Positions 1-6,603 of a stretch of DNA of 64,000 nt are shown one piece after another. Under the pieces are notes generated by a model. It worked only from the letters and a program-made list of their open reading frames with translations, was not told the origin of the DNA and made no database searches. The position numbers were made by a program, and so were the translations under genes. Numbering within the stretch: position 1 is the first letter of the stretch; every line of letters starts with the position of its first letter. The stretch is from Yersinia similis (lineage in GTDB: Bacteria > Pseudomonadota > Gammaproteobacteria > Enterobacterales > Enterobacteriaceae): contig NZ_CGBP01000003.1 in the NCBI RefSeq assembly GCF_001053095.1, positions 62,001 to 126,000 of the forward strand. The letters are read 5' to 3'.

Positions 1-44
1 TTGATGATGGCAGTGTGGCCGTCAATTTTCATTGTGTTGTTCAT
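1..44 (-). CDS. hicB: HicB-family antitoxin, N-terminal fragment at window edge
   Basis: Only the first 14 codons are in the window. They begin MNNTMKIDGHTAII, the usual start of HicB antitoxins that pair with the roughly 84-residue HicA type. The ATG overlaps the stop codon of the upstream hicA remnant (ATGA), which is the normal hicA-hicB arrangement. HicB normally binds HicA and represses the operon through a C-terminal DNA-binding domain; that domain is outside the window, so its integrity cannot be judged. Confidence 0.7.
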   Translation of the reverse strand, partial: MNNTMKIDGHTAII

Positions 45-282
45 GGTTTTATTCCTAAACTGTCAAGCCATAACCTGATGGAGTTAACCGCTCCCTTATC
101 AGTGGTAGGTCTGGGGTGGGGTCGGTGAAAAATACGTTTTTCACCTTTTAACAGCACCGCAATCCTTGAGCCTTCCCGTTCGTGTATTTCTGCCCCTAAT
201 CCAATAAAAAGCGCTTCAATATCAGACCACTTACTGGTTGAGCATATACATCTGACAACGTTTTTTGGTGTCGTTTATTCAT
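41..282 (-). pseudogene. hicA: HicA-family toxin, frameshifted
   Basis: The start codon at 282 opens a frame reading MNKRHQKTLSDVYAQPV, which then runs to a premature TAG. The second frame continues the same family (KWSDIEALFIGLGAEIHERE, then GSRIAVLLKGEKRIFHRPHP) to the TGA at 41. The linker usually found between PVS and KWSDIEALF is missing. The length, 242 bp, is 13 bp short of the 255 bp expected for an 84-residue HicA. The sequence AAGTGG remains once at the junction, which suggests a 13-bp deletion between two AAGTGG repeats. HicA toxins are mRNA-cleaving ribonucleases; this copy should be inactive. Confidence 0.8.
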
Positions 283-506
283 AACTATTATGGTACCAGA
301 TTTTGACACTATGACAACCTGATGGTGGTATCACTTTATGGTGACTATTCGTCAAGGATAGGGCAATCTCGTTTACTCTATAAATGTCTCAGTCCATCAA
401 TATGGTGACAATTATCAGAACCCGCCAAACGTACTCGCATTACTGCCATATCTACTACTTTATGTAACATCTTTCATACTGTTGCATAACTTAAGAAACG
501 TAAACC
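283..506. other. Spacer between hicA remnant and small membrane ORF
   Basis: No convincing gene is seen. On the minus strand a weak promoter for hicAB can be proposed (TTGTCA at 317-312 and CATAAT at 292-287, spacing 19), with the pentamer TGTCA occurring twice close together upstream of hicA. These could be HicB operator half-sites, but the evidence is slight. Confidence 0.25.
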
Positions 507-596
507 TCAGTACCTAAGACGATCTAAGACCAACCAAATCAAGAGAGCCAACACTCCTATAGAGGCAAGCCAAACTATCAGCTCAATTCCATACAT
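507..596 (-). CDS. Possible 29-residue single-span membrane peptide
   Basis: An ATG starting 3 bases past the Q stop codon opens 29 codons that encode one hydrophobic segment (IVWLASIGVLALLIWLV) followed by basic residues DRLRY. There is only a weak ribosome site (AAGAGAA overlapping the end of Q). Small membrane proteins, including holin-type proteins, often follow Q in lambdoid phages, so translation is plausible, but the product is not recognised and it could be a chance frame. Confidence 0.35.
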   Translation of the reverse strand: MYGIELIVWLASIGVLALLIWLVLDRLRY

Positions 597-598
597 AT

Positions 599-1054
599 CT
601 ATTCTCTTGTCCCCGTTAATTGCATCACTACGGGCTCATGCTGTACACAGAGATCCATTTCTAGTGCTACCCCTAATGCAGCCAAACACCCATCAATAAA
701 CCCTTCTGCTGTTTGTAAGCGTACTGAGACTTGATTGTGGGAAATTCCTAATTTCCCAGCCATCGCACGTAACGGCATGCACTTGATGTAATACAATTCA
801 AGCAAAGTACAAAGGTAGGGATTTTTCTTTTTCAAAACATTCATCGCAGAACTGATGATCAATCCATCATCGTCACTACATGAAGCACGTGATTTACGTG
901 TACAAGGCAATAACCCTTTAAATCCAGCGGCAATAGGCGAATAGTAAACACTCCCTCCTTTATTTGCAGCCCATGCCCCCCATAGTTCCAAAATATGCTG
1001 AATATCTCGCCCTGGTTTATTCTGCTTCTCCAGTAAGATCTTCTTCGCAGGCAT
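599..1054 (-). CDS. Phage antitermination protein Q (QuuD-like)
   Basis: The 151-residue product resembles the Q antiterminators of the DLP12/phage 82 type. It has the sequence RDIQHILELWGAWAANKGG, then IAAGFKGLLP, a CSDDDGLII segment and a C-terminal helix-turn-helix-like region (LRAMAGKLGISHNQVSVRLQTAEGFIDG shortened here by description, about residues 93-122). Q proteins bind DNA at the late promoter and make RNA polymerase ignore terminators, which switches on lysis and structural genes. Its start overlaps the YbcO-like stop by one base (TAATG) with a GGAGG upstream. The hic module and presumably the late genes lie beyond it. Confidence 0.85.
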   Translation of the reverse strand: MPAKKILLEKQNKPGRDIQHILELWGAWAANKGGSVYYSPIAAGFKGLLPCTRKSRASCSDDDGLIISSAMNVLKKKNPYLCTLLELYYIKCMPLRAMAGKLGISHNQVSVRLQTAEGFIDGCLAALGVALEMDLCVQHEPVVMQLTGTRE

Positions 1055-1347
1055 TACAACTTCCCCTCCTTGCGCAAAATCTGCTGAGTACGCATCACTC
1101 CTTCTGCGTGGAACAAGCGAAGCTCATCACTGGAATATTCTGTTTTTACTCTGCCATCACAAGCATCGTGGCATGCACTACAGGACCATGCACCTTGGAC
1201 ATCGTCTGGTTTTATGGCGATCCCACAGGTTCCGGCCAAACGGTAATGAGCCAGCACCGTTGTCTCAGGGTTATGATTACAAACGCCAAAAATCCGTATT
1301 TGGTATTCTCTGCCTCTGGCCTCTTTACGGAGATTTACCTTCTTCAT
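1054..1347 (-). CDS. YbcO-like phage nuclease (DUF1364)
   Basis: The 97-residue protein begins MKKVNLRKEARGREYQIR and contains ICGVC-type cysteines (FGVCNHNPETTVLAH) and a CSACHD motif, the layout of the DUF1364/YbcO family of small HNH-like putative nucleases in lambdoid phages. The ATG at 1347 is chosen over an upstream ATG because it has a GGAG ribosome site at good distance and overlaps the preceding stop as ATGA. It sits between DUF1367 and Q, the usual place in the nin-type region. The biochemical role of the family is poorly known; nuclease activity is a family inference. Confidence 0.8.
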   Translation of the reverse strand: MKKVNLRKEARGREYQIRIFGVCNHNPETTVLAHYRLAGTCGIAIKPDDVQGAWSCSACHDACDGRVKTEYSSDELRLFHAEGVMRTQQILRKEGKL

Positions 1348-1943
1348 GCAAACTCCAACAACCGTAATGCCACGCCTTCCGCTTCCTGTTGAGCCCGAAA
1401 ACTGCGATGGAGAATGGAGTTCCAAAGCACATTAAAAACGGCTTTATAAAGCGACTGGAAAGTATCTTCGTCCATGTTGGCAAAGCTAATGGACTTGGGA
1501 ATACGTTGGTGTAACCCGTTGGGTAATATCACTTCATCGTAATATCCCGCTTCAACGATTGCCCAGCCTCGATATGGTTCGAATGACTTGAGTAAGGCAA
1601 TGTCTTTTGTGCGGAGTTGGCCGACCTCAAACAGATATTCATCAGCAACAGCGGTAAGCGTTTCACTGTATTGTTGGCCGGATACTCTGATGAGGTAATT
1701 TACAAAACCATCAACAAGCTGGCGTTCTTGGGGGGTAAGCACACCACCGGCGGGTGTCCAGTAGTCAAAGCCAAACTGCAAGAGTTTGAAAAACCGTTTG
1801 TGGAATTGGTAATTGCGGACACGCCTGAATTCAGCCTGTATCCACTCACCGATTTTAATACGTTGCAGAAAATCGCTGTCCTCGACTGTCGCCGGGATCA
1901 AGATTGTTGGTGCGGATTTTTCTAACTTTAATAACTGCGCCAT
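1344..1943 (-). CDS. DUF1367 phage protein
   Basis: The 199-residue product starts MAQLLKLEKSAPTILIPATV and contains the typical RNYQFHKRFFKLLQFGFDYW stretch of DUF1367 proteins, which occur in the nin-like region of lambdoid phages next to YbcO-like genes. The function of the family is unknown. The ATG at 1943 is preferred to one 24 bases upstream because GGAG lies six bases before it. Translational coupling to the next gene is suggested by the ATGA overlap. Confidence 0.75.
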   Translation of the reverse strand: MAQLLKLEKSAPTILIPATVEDSDFLQRIKIGEWIQAEFRRVRNYQFHKRFFKLLQFGFDYWTPAGGVLTPQERQLVDGFVNYLIRVSGQQYSETLTAVADEYLFEVGQLRTKDIALLKSFEPYRGWAIVEAGYYDEVILPNGLHQRIPKSISFANMDEDTFQSLYKAVFNVLWNSILHRSFRAQQEAEGVALRLLEFA

Positions 1944-2028
1944 AACGTCTCCGATATAGCGCATCAATGTCAGTTACCCAGTTGTTCAGGCCGGGACAAC
2001 GCTTATTTTAAAAAAATACCAATTCCTG

Positions 2029-2235
2029 TCAATCAAGCATTTCCTTAAGTAACTCTCTGAGAGTATCTGTAGAAACCACCCTGTCATTAAAAGACAATTT
2101 TCTAATTAATAAGCATTTCTTTTGAGCGGTGATTAAAACTCTCTCGTCATTATTGCAATCAAATCTACCAACAATATTACCGTCTTTGCAGCGAACTATG
2201 GCATAGCCAACCTTTGGCAGCTCTAATATATCCAT
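2029..2235 (-). CDS. Small phage protein, function unknown
   Basis: A 68-residue protein, MDILELPKVGYAIVRC at the start, with an alternating hydrophobic and polar pattern and a charged C-terminal helix (TDTLRELLKEML). No family is recognised. The frame extends upstream to a GTG overlapping the stop of the DinI-like gene, but the ATG at 2235 has a GAGG at 9 bases and is preferred. It is presumably cotranscribed with the DinI-like gene. Confidence 0.6.
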   Translation of the reverse strand: MDILELPKVGYAIVRCKDGNIVGRFDCNNDERVLITAQKKCLLIRKLSFNDRVVSTDTLRELLKEMLD

Positions 2236-2246
2236 TAACCATAACC

Positions 2247-2486
2247 TCACTGCTCATAAAACCATTTGTCCGCACTTTCCCACGTTTCTTGCAGGATGGT
2301 TACAATCCCCTCTCTTTCTGTATCCGTTACCCGAAGTATGGATGCCCCATCAGATGCCGCGCGGCGAACTGAAACAGAACATTCCGGAAACTGCACAGAC
2401 AACCGCTTTATAAGTTCTGTTTGTAACGCTTGTTCTGCTCCCTTAGGCAGTTTTTTAGTGCGATCAATTGAGACTTCGATTTTCAT
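2247..2486 (-). CDS. DinI-like SOS protein
   Basis: The 79-residue product (MKIEVSIDRTKKLPKGAEQALQTE region, then FPECSVSVRRAASDGASI and EILQ-type TILQETWESADKWFYEQ) matches the whole DinI family length. DinI-family proteins bind RecA filaments and adjust co-protease activity and LexA or repressor cleavage. A LexA box and promoter lie just upstream (2511-2547). The start has GGTGAAG ahead of it. Phage copies are thought to tune induction or the host SOS response; here the prophage repressor itself lacks a cleavage domain, so the target is more likely the host response. Confidence 0.85.
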   Translation of the reverse strand: MKIEVSIDRTKKLPKGAEQALQTELIKRLSVQFPECSVSVRRAASDGASILRVTDTEREGIVTILQETWESADKWFYEQ

Positions 2487-2510
2487 CGCTTCACCTCACC
2501 CGACAATTAA

Positions 2511-2547
2511 CTGTGTTTTTATACAGTATTGCAGTGAGATTTTTCAA
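2511..2547 (-). promoter_or_regulatory. LexA box and promoter of the DinI-like gene
   Basis: A 16-base site fits the LexA consensus CTGT-N8-ACAG exactly (2511-2526). It overlaps the -10 hexamer of a minus-strand promoter: TTGAAA at 2547-2542, an 18-base spacer and TATAAA at 2523-2518. The box ends 24 bases before the start codon. This gives the DinI-like gene and its followers an SOS-inducible promoter inside the long right operon. Confidence 0.8.
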
Positions 2548-2597
2548 GATCTTTTTTTCACTGTTAAAATGTAACCAACTATAAGCAATAGCTTTTA

Positions 2598-3350
2598 TTA
2601 CCGCTCACTGTTAAAGCAGGTCTCTAGAGTTTTACGCTGCTGTTCAAATAATTTTAGCCGTTCCTGACGCTTGGATTGCTCTCGCGCTAAACGTTTTTGG
2701 TGCTCTCGAATACGCTGCTCTCTCGACTGCTGTATATCAGCCAATAACGCCGAAACGTAGGAGTGCACCCTCGTCTGCCCATTTTTTGATGGTTGAACAT
2801 TATTCACATTTGGAAAGGGCAGATATTTATTGGCTATCGGTGCTGGCAACAATCCGGCATTTTGAGCAGTGGTGATCGCTTGAACTCGTTTTTCCGTATC
2901 CCACCCCTGCGAAACTCGCCAACATGGTGATTTATTTTCTGCTTCAGCAACTGCGACCAATCGCTCGTAAGTCTGGATAAAGGCCATACGTGCCCCCACT
3001 TTGTCACCGGATTCAAGTACAGGCAAAGCAACGGCCCATGCTTGCGACATTTCATCAGTCCACACCACCGTGTTTGACTCATCCTGAGCAGGAAGTGACA
3101 GTGCCCATGCTTCGTTTGCAGCAGGCCTTGTATCCGGTTTCTGCATCCGGTCAATAATTGCCTTAAGTGTCAGCTTTCCCGCATGTTCTTTGCGAACACG
3201 AACCAATGCCTTACAAATCTCGTCGTAGGGATAATCACCGAGGTCATCGACCATCAGCATCACCAACGATGACTTGATTTCATGCCCAAGCGCTTCTGCT
3301 GTGACATGCAAACGGCTTGATAACTCTTCCTGTTCGAAATCACTCAGCAT
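2598..3350 (-). CDS. Phage replication-region protein, function unknown
   Basis: The 250-residue protein begins MLSDFEQEELSSRLHVTAEA. It has an N-terminal region reminiscent of replication-associated proteins (DDLGDYPYDEICKALVRVRKE) and a strongly basic, glutamine-rich C-terminal coiled coil (about residues 195-250). Its start lies inside the end of the replication initiator gene (11-base overlap), where lambda carries P. A helicase-loader-like role is possible by position but no motif proves it. The start at 3350 is preferred because a GGGGG ribosome site precedes it. Confidence 0.6.
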   Translation of the reverse strand: MLSDFEQEELSSRLHVTAEALGHEIKSSLVMLMVDDLGDYPYDEICKALVRVRKEHAGKLTLKAIIDRMQKPDTRPAANEAWALSLPAQDESNTVVWTDEMSQAWAVALPVLESGDKVGARMAFIQTYERLVAVAEAENKSPCWRVSQGWDTEKRVQAITTAQNAGLLPAPIANKYLPFPNVNNVQPSKNGQTRVHSYVSALLADIQQSREQRIREHQKRLAREQSKRQERLKLFEQQRKTLETCFNSER

Positions 3351-4293
3351 TCTGACCCCCATTGGCGGCGCGACGTGCCCGAAGCATTCGAATAGTCTCA
3401 TCAGCCGCGTTCAGGTTAGTTTGGGTACTGTCGATTTGTTTCGCTCTGGCTGCCGTCATCGTTCTGCCAGTAGCCCATTGCGTGTGCAGTGATTCAGCAT
3501 CGGCCAGCAAACATCCGACAGGGTGAAGCTTTTGAACGTAAAACGTGTTGTTCACCGAGAGGTAAAATTTAGCGACATGTGGCGCAGCCTCCATCCCGAC
3601 TCGTTCCACGAATTGCTTGATCTGACTGCTCACTTTGGCATTTCGTACAGGGTCTACCCCATACCGCTCCCAATACCCGTTTTTGTAGGCCTCCCACGTT
3701 TTTCGACAGGCTTCCCTCAGCGGTGTTTCCTCCGGTTTTGATTTCGATGTTGTTTTTCGGGTAGCGGGCGGCTGAGTCGGCACGCAACAGATCTTATTCT
3801 CTGTAGTAATCTCTGTAGTATTCTTTGTAGTAATCTCTGTAAGATCGAATCGGGGATTTACCTCTCCGCGAACTGGGGTTTCCCTTGCTCGGGGAGAAGG
3901 GTTTTCGGACTTCGCGGGCAAGGGTTTCACCGTTTCCCGAATCAGGGAAACCCCGTTTCGGGAATCTGATAACTTGTTATCAATGATCTCATTCAACCGA
4001 TCACAATCAACTCGGTAGTACATTTTGTGCTCAAGTCGTTTGTTTGTTTCGATTAAGATACCTCTTGATACAAGCTGCTTACGCGCTGTTTTTTGCTGTT
4101 CAACAGTTAGCCCTGTTTCCTCTTGAATCTCTTCCTGGGTTTTCTGAACACCTAATTCAGAATGAGCTTTATCCTGCCAATAGAAAATTTGGCCGAAGAA
4201 AATAACGGCATGAGGACTCCCCATGTATTTAACAAGACCGGGGTAGTAAGCTACTGGTCGTCCAAAATCCAGTAATAAATCAGACGGACGCAT
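3340..4293 (-). CDS. Phage replication initiator (O-like, winged helix)
   Basis: The 317-residue protein has an N-terminal helix-turn-helix/winged-helix part (FFGQIFYWQDKAH, then TQEEIQEETGLTVEQQKTAR at about residues 52-71, and RGILIETNKRL), a low-complexity threonine-rich linker coded by the 12-bp iterons, and a conserved C-terminal domain (WEAYKNGYWERYGVDPVRN onward). This is the architecture of phage replisome organisers that bind an origin within their own gene. A strong GGGGAGGGG ribosome site precedes ATG 4293, and the gene overlaps the Cro-like gene by 14 bases. Confidence 0.75.
   Translation of the reverse strand: MRPSDLLLDFGRPVAYYPGLVKYMGSPHAVIFFGQIFYWQDKAHSELGVQKTQEEIQEETGLTVEQQKTARKQLVSRGILIETNKRLEHKMYYRVDCDRLNEIIDNKLSDSRNGVSLIRETVKPLPAKSENPSPRARETPVRGEVNPRFDLTEITTKNTTEITTENKICCVPTQPPATRKTTSKSKPEETPLREACRKTWEAYKNGYWERYGVDPVRNAKVSSQIKQFVERVGMEAAPHVAKFYLSVNNTFYVQKLHPVGCLLADAESLHTQWATGRTMTAARAKQIDSTQTNLNAADETIRMLRARRAANGGQNAE
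3794..3842 (-). repeat. 12-bp iterons, candidate prophage replication origin
   Basis: Inside the initiator gene, 12-base units read GTAGTAATCTCT, GTAGTATTCTTT, GTAGTAATCTCT on the plus strand with partial units at each side. They encode repeats of the type TEITTKNTTEITTEN. Lambda-type origins lie in the O gene as short iterons coding for a flexible linker, followed by an AT-rich stretch. Nearby, 3860-3965 is rich in GGGAAACC/TTTCCCGAA-type inverted repeats. Confidence 0.55.
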
Positions 4294-4537
4294 TTCCCCT
4301 CCCCATCAAAGTTTGTTTATTCGTCGGTAAGCCATCTGTTGGGTTAGGATAAATATCACCACGAACCTCATGAGGGGTAATTTCCCAATCAAGAACTTCA
4401 CACAATGAAATAACTCTGTTGGCAGGTACTTGGCTGTTAAACCAGAAGCTAACAGCTTGGGGTTTAGTCCCTAGCTCCTTCGCGATTTCGGTTTGGCTTT
4501 TTAACCCGCAGATGCGTCGTTTAAGTTGTTTATTCAT
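4280..4537 (-). CDS. Cro-like regulator (YdaS family)
   Basis: The 85-residue protein has a helix-turn-helix (SQTEIAKELGTKPQAVSFWF at about residues 14-33) and the following EITPHEVRGDIYPNP segment typical of YdaS/Cro-type regulators. It diverges from the CI-like repressor gene and leads the minus-strand operon, as Cro does in lambdoid phages. ATG 4537 follows AAAGGAG and is preferred to an upstream in-frame ATG. It should repress the switch promoters during lytic growth. Confidence 0.8.
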   Translation of the reverse strand: MNKQLKRRICGLKSQTEIAKELGTKPQAVSFWFNSQVPANRVISLCEVLDWEITPHEVRGDIYPNPTDGLPTNKQTLMGRGNASV

Positions 4538-4621
4538 AGTATCTCCTTTACTTAAAGAGAAAATATACAAGCAAATGTGGCGAATTTCTAGATTATCTTG
4601 TTAAAGACTTGAAGTGATACC

Positions 4622-4638
4622 TACAAGGAGAGCTTGTA
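4622..4638. promoter_or_regulatory. Operator palindrome at the repressor ribosome site
   Basis: TACAAG-N5-CTTGTA forms a perfect inverted repeat immediately before the CI-like gene, and the AAGGAG ribosome site is inside it. A further TACAAG half-site occurs about 60 bases away near the Cro-like gene (within 4563-4572). This is a good candidate for the binding site of the Cro-like or CI-like protein. Confidence 0.5.
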
Positions 4639-4640
4639 TA

Positions 4641-5063
4641 ATGTTCATCATGAAAGAAGAAAATAAAAATTTCGCTTATCGGATCCAGTCTGTTTTACAA
4701 GAAACAGGGTGGAATCTCTCCGAATTGGCCAGAAGAGTAATGGTAAGCCCTCAAGCCACACAGCAGTGGTCGAAGGGAGAAACAACTGCGCGCGGAGAAC
4801 GTCTAAAAAGACTTTCAGCCCTCACAGGAAAACCATCACACTGGTTCTTCATGCCTCCTGGGGAGGAGTTGACTGATAACGAAATGCAAACCTTGATGAC
4901 CAACTCCGCACTAGACGACAAAGAGCAAGCGCTTTTGGCCCTCTTTAATCAAATGCCAGAAGCTGAAAAAAATCGACTTATAGTTCACGCCAAATCCGTT
5001 TTGCATGAGTTAGACCTACTCAAAGGTGATGTGGCTAATATAATCAAGGACATATCCAAGTAA
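4641..5063 (+). CDS. Short CI-like repressor without protease domain
   Basis: The 140-residue protein has an N-terminal helix-turn-helix (WNLSELARRVMVSPQATQQW at about residues 20-40, then GKPSHWFFMPPG) and a helical C-terminal region. It lacks the S24 autocleavage domain (no Ala-Gly cleavage site or Ser/Lys dyad) found in LexA-like repressors. Position and divergence from the Cro-like gene make it the likely prophage repressor. Induction would then need an antirepressor; an AntA/AntB gene lies at 6882. ATG 4641 has AAGGAG ten bases before it; ATG 4650 is a possible alternative. Confidence 0.75.
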   Translation: MFIMKEENKNFAYRIQSVLQETGWNLSELARRVMVSPQATQQWSKGETTARGERLKRLSALTGKPSHWFFMPPGEELTDNEMQTLMTNSALDDKEQALLALFNQMPEAEKNRLIVHAKSVLHELDLLKGDVANIIKDISK

Positions 5064-5065
5064 TA

Positions 5066-5100
5066 AAAAGTGCCAGCGTCAAAAGCTGGCTTTTTCTTGT
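5066..5100 (+). terminator. Rho-independent terminator after the repressor gene
   Basis: GCCAGC (5072-5077) and GCTGGC (5085-5090) form a stem with a seven-base loop, preceded by AAAAAG and followed by TTTTTCTTGTTTTT. It lies directly after the repressor stop codon and would insulate it from the left operon. Confidence 0.85.
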
Positions 5101-5130
5101 TTTTGATTTAAAGTTTTACTAGAAACACAC

Positions 5131-5159
5131 TTTACAAAAACCAGTTTTTCTTGTAATTT
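5131..5159 (+). promoter_or_regulatory. Candidate left-operon promoter and operator
   Basis: TTTACA (5131-5136) and TAATTT (5154-5159) are 17 bases apart. The interval is an inverted repeat ending in TTACAA and TTGTAA, echoing the TACAAG/CTTGTA operator at 4622. This is where a PL-type promoter is expected, after the repressor terminator. Confidence 0.4.
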
Positions 5160-5311
5160 ATTCCACATACAGAAATCGCATCATTGTCAGATTCAAGTTC
5201 CGCAGCCCAGCGTTAAGGGCAACAGCAAACAGGCAGGACGCCCACGAAGTAGCCGCCAGCGGCGTATGAAGAGCTGGATGATTTGCTGGTAATGAATGAG
5301 GTTACAAGCTA

Positions 5312-5437
5312 ATGAGCAAGCAACAACAAATCAAATATCTCATCGAGTGCTACACGATTCCCTTTGAGACAGCTTATGAAAAATTATCCGTTAAAGTCTG
5401 GAACATGATGATGGAAGCCGAAGAGATTAGAGATTAA
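5312..5437 (+). CDS. Small phage protein, 41 residues
   Basis: The product starts MSKQQQIKYLIECYTIPF and is helical and acidic at the end (MMMEAEEIRD). A GAGG lies ten bases before ATG. It is the first plausible gene of the left operon, where lambdoid phages carry N and other small early proteins. No family is recognised and it has no arginine-rich motif, so it is not an obvious N protein. Confidence 0.4.
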   Translation: MSKQQQIKYLIECYTIPFETAYEKLSVKVWNMMMEAEEIRD

Positions 5438-5878
5438 TTGCCATAATATTCCTCACCGCCCAGCTAGCGGTGGCGGTAATAACACTAGCAGTATGTGATT
5501 GGGTTTTTATATGCGTTACTTATTTTACTAATGCACATACAGACAGCTCGGAAAGACGAGCACTCAAAAAGAAAGGTTCAGGCTTCCATCAATTAACAGT
5601 GGAATAAATTTGTACAGTATTAACCCCTGATCCTTTCTCTGTGAGTTATCCAATTAAATATGTGTGAATTCTTATTAATTCGCGCAGGGGATTTCTACAC
5701 CTAAAAATCAACAAGTATTACGCCACGGAGTGAGCGACGTAATCACTTCCCAGCCCCGAAGAGGGATCGACTGGCTAATGAGTTCTTTAAAGTGAATTTA
5801 TCAAGCGTCTATATTAGGCGCTTTATTCAATTCATTCGTCAATATAGGAGTTGTAAATATGAGAAACAGAACCCAACA
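5438..5878 (+). other. Left-operon stretch with unassigned open frames
   Basis: No confident gene. A frame open to 5607, with a possible GTG start at 5470, would encode a membrane-spanning peptide (VAVITLAVCDWVFICVTYF then a basic tail) but lacks a ribosome site. A second stretch at about 5705-5793 reads VLRHGVSDVITSQPRRGIDW in a frame with no ATG. A weak inverted repeat AGCG/GCGCT with following T bases is seen near 5808-5825. These look like degraded or very small early genes. Confidence 0.3.
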
Positions 5879-6100
5879 ATGAAAATCGAAATCACTTTGA
5901 CTTGTGCTAGCAATGAGTCAGAAATGACCGCCACAAACCCTCGTACCTCACCAGTTCGGGGGTTTTTGCTTTCTGACGCTAATGGGTTCACAAATCTACC
6001 CGTAATGCTGTCCACCATAATAAACACCAGCGATCAGAACACAGTCACCATCCACAGCAAAAGCGATAACCGTCCGATGTCTAAAATGCGTAACTCGTAA
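5879..6100 (+). CDS. Possible small phage ORF with NPRTSPVRGF motif
   Basis: A 73-codon frame contains TATNPRTSPVRGFLLSDANGF, a type of motif seen in small Ash-like ORFs near phage immunity regions. A seven-codon frame (MRNRTQQ) with an AGGAG ribosome site overlaps its ATG. The 3' third lies antisense to the parE remnant, so the frame is probably a hybrid of an old small gene and inserted parDE DNA. The inverted AACCC/GGGTT bases at 5938-5970 may also act as a weak terminator. Confidence 0.3.
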   Translation: MKIEITLTCASNESEMTATNPRTSPVRGFLLSDANGFTNLPVMLSTIINTSDQNTVTIHSKSDNRPMSKMRNS

Positions 6101-6285
6101 CCCCGGACGAATATCATCACGTTTATTACCGCGCTCTGGGAATGTTGAAAAATCCTCTAAACATTCCAGAAGAGCGTCAATAAAACCATCAGCAACAATC
6201 CAGTCAGATTGTTCTGTGTGATATAGCGATGGAGGTCTACTATTTGTTGCTCTGCTTCAGGCGTAAAAGTGACTCTGTAGTCCAT
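5996..6285 (-). pseudogene. parE: ParE-family toxin, frameshifted
   Basis: ATG 6285 opens MDYRVTFTPEAEQQIVDLHRYIT, the start of a RelE/ParE toxin, then the frame fails. The rest of the family continues in another frame: EQSDWIVADGFIDALLECLE, FPERGNKRDDIRPGLRV, HRTVIAFAVDGDCVLIAGVY and YGGQHYG, to TAG at 5996. The change is explained by two extra bases in an ACACA run near 6216 (290 bp instead of 288). ParE-type toxins poison gyrase or the ribosome; this one should be dead unless frameshifting occurs. Confidence 0.82.
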
Positions 6286-6290
6286 TAAAT

Positions 6291-6548
6291 TTACTTCCCG
6301 TTGCGAATAGCGGCGCGAACCTGCTCCAACGAACGTCCCTCGGTAGGATTTTTACGAATAGCATCTAAAGCTGGAGCGGCCGTATTACTGAGCCATGCTT
6401 CAACAGCCTTGTCACGCTCATGGAGGGCGCGCAGACCTTCGCGAATAACTTCGCTTTCCGATGCATAATCGCCGGAAGCAACCCGTGAACGAACCATTTC
6501 AGCCATTTCATTAGGCAATGTGATACTGAATTGTTGAGTGGTACGCAT
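6291..6548 (-). CDS. parD: ParD-family antitoxin
   Basis: The 85-residue protein has an N-terminal ribbon-helix-helix (TTQQFSITLPNEMAEMVRSR, then SGDYASESEVIREGLRAL) and a C-terminal toxin-binding tail (APALDAIRKNPTEGRSLEQV), the full layout of the CC2985/ParD1 type. It appears intact and lies five bases before the broken parE, the normal order. It probably still represses its own promoter. Confidence 0.85.
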   Translation of the reverse strand: MRTTQQFSITLPNEMAEMVRSRVASGDYASESEVIREGLRALHERDKAVEAWLSNTAAPALDAIRKNPTEGRSLEQVRAAIRNGK

Positions 6549-6603
6549 AACGTGGACTCACTGAGTAGGATTGAACACTATTGGATTTTAGCACGAGCTT
6601 TGG

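Noticed and set aside
964-1392. Plus-strand frame of 142 codons opposite the Q and YbcO-like genes
   Set aside because: Lies antisense to two well supported phage genes and has no family resemblance.
5839-6027. Minus-strand frame following the parE remnant
   Set aside because: Starts inside the toxin remnant and runs antisense to a small plus-strand ORF; no ribosome site.
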